NCBI GenBank assembly: GCA_036676415.1
Contig: JAKFCX010000001.1
Coordinates: 62,001 to 126,000 of the forward strand
Direction: 5' to 3'
DNA length: 64,000 bases
Source: JAEZDC01 sp036676415
Lineage (GTDB): Bacteria > Bacteroidota > Bacteroidia > Chitinophagales > Chitinophagaceae
Shown here: piece after piece, positions 61,595-64,000 of the stretch
Numbering within the stretch: the stretch's first letter is position 1
How the letters are laid out: every line of letters starts with the position of its first letter
Notes under the pieces: generated by a model
Told to the model about the DNA's origin: nothing
Databases searched by the model: none
Seen by the model: the letters and a program-made list of their open reading frames with translations, nothing else
Position numbers and translations under genes: made by a program

Positions 61595-63160
61595 TTATCT
61601 CGCTATGTTCACTGCTCTCTTTTCTCTTATCACCGTAACTTTTATCTGGCCGGGATAGGTCATTTCTGTTTGTATCTTCTGGGCAATTTCAAAGCTGAGT
61701 TTATCGCTATCACCATCTGTTACTCTATCTGCTTCAACAATTACACGAAGTTCTCTTCCTGCCTGTATCGCATAAGCTTTTTCAACTCCCTGGTATGCCA
61801 AAGCCAAATTCTCAAGATCTTTGATACGCTGCAAATACTGCTGCATGATCTCTCTTCTTGCTCCTGGTCTCGCACCACTAATGGCATCGCAAGCCTGGAT
61901 GATCGGAGAAATAACATACTGCATTTCCATTTCATCATGGTGTGCACCAATGGCGTTCACTACTGCAGGATTTTCGCCATACTTCTCGGCAAGCTTTGCT
62001 CCGAGTAAAGCGTGGCTCAATTCTGTTTCTTCGTCTGGCACTTTACCAATATCATGTAACAAACCTGCACGTTTTGCAAGCTTCGGATTCAATCCAAGTT
62101 CCGCTGCCATGATGCCACAAAGGTTAGCCGTTTCACGGCTATGCATCAATAAATTCTGGCCATAAGAAGAACGGAAACGCATTTTACCAACGATACGCAC
62201 CAGTTCTTTATGTAAACCATGAATGCCTAATTCTATTACTGTTCTTTCGCCGATCTCCATCACCTGCTCTTCTAACTGGCGACGAGTTTTCTCCACCACT
62301 TCTTCAATTCTGGCAGGGTGAATACGTCCGTCAGCAACAAGTCTTTGCAATGCAAGCCTTGCTATCTCACGACGAAGTGGATCGAATGAAGAAAGTACAA
62401 TAGCTTCAGGCGTATCATCAACGATCAGGTCAACCCCAGTTGCAGCTTCAATAGCACGGATGTTTCTTCCTTCACGACCAATGATCTGGCCTTTGATCTC
62501 ATCGCTTTCAAGCGCAAAAACGGTGATTGTATTTTCAATCGTAACCTCTGCTGCGGTACGCTGGATAGACTGAATAACAATTTTACGGGCTTCTTTATTG
62601 GCCTTGCCTTTTGCTTCTTCAATGATCTCCTGTTGAATACCCAAAGCTTTGGTTTGTGCTTCCTGCTTAAGGCTATCGATCAACTGTGTCCTTGCTTCAT
62701 CAGCAGTAAGACCGGCAATTTTTTCGAGCCGGCGAATGTGTTCTTCCTGGTGTTTCTCCAGTTCTGTACGCTTCTGGCTTACAACTTCTATCTGGCGATT
62801 AAGATTTTCCTTAATCGCATCGTTCTCTTTGATCTGCTTTTCTAAAGAAGTCTCTTTTTGAGTGATGGAAAGTTCTTTTTGCTTAACCCTGTTTTCAGCC
62901 TCACCGATCTTGCGGTTCTTCTCTAAAAGCTCTCTATCGTGCTCTGATTTAAGCTGTACAAATCTTTCCTTGGCTTCGAGCTGTTTCTCCTTTTTTATTG
63001 TTTCAGCTCTGATCTCGGCCTCTTTTAAAATGCTTTGTGCCTGTAACTCTGCCTCTTCTACCTGTTTTCTCGTGTTTTTTGCAAAAATGACTTTACCCAC
63101 TATAATGCCCACGATCAGGGCAATAACGCCAATGATTACCTGTATAATTATAGGATCCAT
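61595..63160 (-). CDS. rny: Ribonuclease Y
   Basis: A membrane-anchored endoribonuclease that starts mRNA turnover. The 521-residue sequence has an N-terminal helix (about residues 4-24), a long charged coiled coil (about 30-180), a KH domain (about 205-270; I-I-G-R-E-G-R-N-I-R-A-I-E) and an HD domain (about 335-430) with the metal motif L-L-H-D-I-G-K and a following H-x-x-x-G-A-x-x-A pattern. All expected parts are there. Its neighbour in many Bacteroidota is zapA, but here zapA is about 6 kb upstream. Confidence 0.96.
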   Translation of the reverse strand: MDPIIIQVIIGVIALIVGIIVGKVIFAKNTRKQVEEAELQAQSILKEAEIRAETIKKEKQLEAKERFVQLKSEHDRELLEKNRKIGEAENRVKQKELSITQKETSLEKQIKENDAIKENLNRQIEVVSQKRTELEKHQEEHIRRLEKIAGLTADEARTQLIDSLKQEAQTKALGIQQEIIEEAKGKANKEARKIVIQSIQRTAAEVTIENTITVFALESDEIKGQIIGREGRNIRAIEAATGVDLIVDDTPEAIVLSSFDPLRREIARLALQRLVADGRIHPARIEEVVEKTRRQLEEQVMEIGERTVIELGIHGLHKELVRIVGKMRFRSSYGQNLLMHSRETANLCGIMAAELGLNPKLAKRAGLLHDIGKVPDEETELSHALLGAKLAEKYGENPAVVNAIGAHHDEMEMQYVISPIIQACDAISGARPGARREIMQQYLQRIKDLENLALAYQGVEKAYAIQAGRELRVIVEADRVTDGDSDKLSFEIAQKIQTEMTYPGQIKVTVIREKRAVNIAR

Positions 63161-63270
63161 GCTTTTGGTTGAATTTAAAATGGTTAAATTTACTCATAGC
63201 GCTCATAAACATTTATATGAGTGATTGTTGCGAAGATAATTTAAATAAGTATTGAGTGCTTGCCTGACAC

Positions 63271-63309
63271 ATTTCCAATTTTGAGACGATCAATTCAGAA
63301 TTTGGAAAT
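63271..63309. repeat. Strong inverted repeat in the rny-lipoprotein intergenic region
   Basis: ATTTCCAA (63271-63278) and TTGGAAAT (63302-63309) are perfect complements, and an inner stem TTTTGA/TCAGAA extends the hairpin. It lies 110 nt upstream of rny's start and 187 nt before the next gene. The 336-nt gap 63161-63496 also has ATGCTG-agcaac-CAGCAT (63402-63419). No gene is visible in it. The T-tract is missing, so it is not a normal terminator. Confidence 0.65.
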
Positions 63310-63496
63310 ATCTTTAACTTAGCCAAGGTGATGTTAACTGATAGTCACAGGTTTATGCCTTTTTATTTTTTCGGCATCTCATTTGGCAATAAGGGCAAAC
63401 CATGCTGAGCAACCAGCATCCACTTACAAATCCTAATATCTCCTGACGAGCCTACAAAGCCAATAATCTTACGAAGAGCCGCTTTAATGCACACTA

Positions 63497-63904
63497 ATGA
63501 AAAAGTTTGTATCAGCGGTTATCGCACTAATCATTTTAGCGTCTTGCAGCAAAACAGATGTTGTGGCTCCTCAACCAGTTGAAGCAGCTTCCGCAAACAT
63601 GTTTTATAAAGATGCCAATGTGGCCATATCGGATATCAAGGGAACAAACGTTGGAAACGGTGTTAAACTGCAGTTCAACAGTTTGTATGAAAAGAACGTA
63701 GTGAAGATTGAGCTGATGAGTGGACCTTATGAAAATATGCTCTGCTTTATTCACGAAGAAACAATTGCTACAAACTCATTCCAGAAGAAGAGCTATGCTG
63801 TTACAGAAGCTGATGCCAATTCAAGCACCAGGTTTTATGTTATCAAGTACACGTTGAAAGATGGTGGCTGGATTTTAACTCCTGCTTTCAAGCATCAAAA
63901 ATAG
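63497..63904 (+). CDS. Small lipoprotein of unknown function
   Basis: A 135-residue protein with a lipoprotein signal and lipobox (I-L-A-S-C, Cys17), a short polar linker and a domain of about 100 residues rich in beta strands (V-K-L-Q-F-N-S-L-Y-E, V-V-K-I-E-L-M-S-G). It may be a surface or periplasmic lipoprotein. I recognise no family. A strong terminator follows. Confidence 0.75.
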   Translation: MKKFVSAVIALIILASCSKTDVVAPQPVEAASANMFYKDANVAISDIKGTNVGNGVKLQFNSLYEKNVVKIELMSGPYENMLCFIHEETIATNSFQKKSYAVTEADANSSTRFYVIKYTLKDGGWILTPAFKHQK

Positions 63905-63935
63905 TTTTATTCGTACCATATATCTTTAGAAGAAG

Positions 63936-63960
63936 CCTCACATTTTAGTGAGGTTTTTTT
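63936..63960 (+). terminator. Terminator after the lipoprotein at 63497
   Basis: CCTCAC (63936-63941) pairs with GTGAGG (63948-63953), followed by seven T. Confidence 0.92.
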
Positions 63961-63991
63961 GTGGCAGAGATTTTTATTGCTATGAAGCATT

Positions 63992-64000
63992 GTTGCGTCG
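63992..64000 (-). repeat. Dispersed intergenic repeat, copy 14 (cut by the window end)
   Basis: GTTGCGTCG matches the start of the type B reverse complement. The rest lies outside the window, so the assignment is tentative. Confidence 0.45.

Noticed and set aside
1..64000. tRNA, rRNA, tmRNA, SRP RNA, RNase P RNA, CRISPR arrays, transposases, integrases.
   Set aside because: Looked for by eye in all gaps and gene products; no recognisable consensus segments were found. Covariance searches could still reveal structured RNAs.

Overview
The window looks like chromosomal DNA of a Bacteroidota bacterium, most likely a member of the Chitinophagaceae or a close relative. The evidence is a complete gldK-gldL-gldM-gldN core of the type IX secretion system (T9SS), gldB, a large secreted protein with a C-terminal T9SS sorting domain, several TonB-dependent receptors with carboxypeptidase-regulatory-like N-termini, and promoters of the Bacteroidota form TTG-N19-TAnnTTTG. 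I see no rRNA, tRNA, CRISPR array, insertion sequence or prophage. The family-level placement is inference.

Layout. 1-5.0 kb: start of a TonB-dependent receptor, an ECF sigma factor, a membrane-anchored protein with a C-terminal barrel-like domain, a lipoprotein and uvrC. 5.2-10.2 kb: gldKLMN, on the minus strand. 10.3-20 kb: a thioredoxin-fold/DUF255 protein, hemD, a DUF4271 membrane protein, a BamA/TamA-like surface antigen, hemW and a large outer-membrane receptor. 20-26.3 kb: thiolase, a universal stress protein, an AT-rich accessory island (22.5-24.6 kb), and nadE. 26.4-32 kb: T9SS cargo, gldB, a free-standing TonB-plug-like protein and apaG. 32-38.3 kb: pyruvate dehydrogenase E2, an OmpA protein, a histone-H1-like protein, a CoA-binding protein, a YkuK protein, two tiny membrane proteins and engB. 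38.3-46 kb: a receptor with a haem-binding-domain protein, gpmI, a DUF4783 protein, nadC, a SUI1 factor and isocitrate dehydrogenase. 46-57 kb: dnaX, an acetyltransferase-like protein, rsmE, dnaB, pheT, a coiled-coil gene with zapA, alanine dehydrogenase and tsaE. 57-64 kb: copper P-type ATPase, recQ, a small membrane protein, rny and a lipoprotein.

Most of the window is housekeeping. The parts that standard annotation does not explain are: (1) a dispersed intergenic repeat family, 14 copies or partial copies, whose short palindromic core shows a compensatory base change between two subtypes; (2) the AT-rich island, which encodes a small secreted two-cysteine protein, a hairpin terminator, a membrane-anchored protein of possible beta-propeller fold and a MauE/DoxX-like membrane protein, with a 12-G tract inside its putative promoter; (3) a sigma factor followed by a protein that joins a short cytoplasmic domain and a transmembrane helix to a barrel-like domain; (4) four DnaA-box-like 9-mers about 21 bp apart upstream of dnaB; (5) two tandem genes for single-helix proteins of about 30 residues.

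Functionally, GldK-N plus GldB form the secretion and gliding apparatus, and the 1212-residue protein next to gldB is a plausible substrate. hemD, hemW and the haem-binding protein touch haem metabolism. dnaX, dnaB, zapA, engB, pheT, rny and recQ are core replication, division, translation and RNA-turnover genes.
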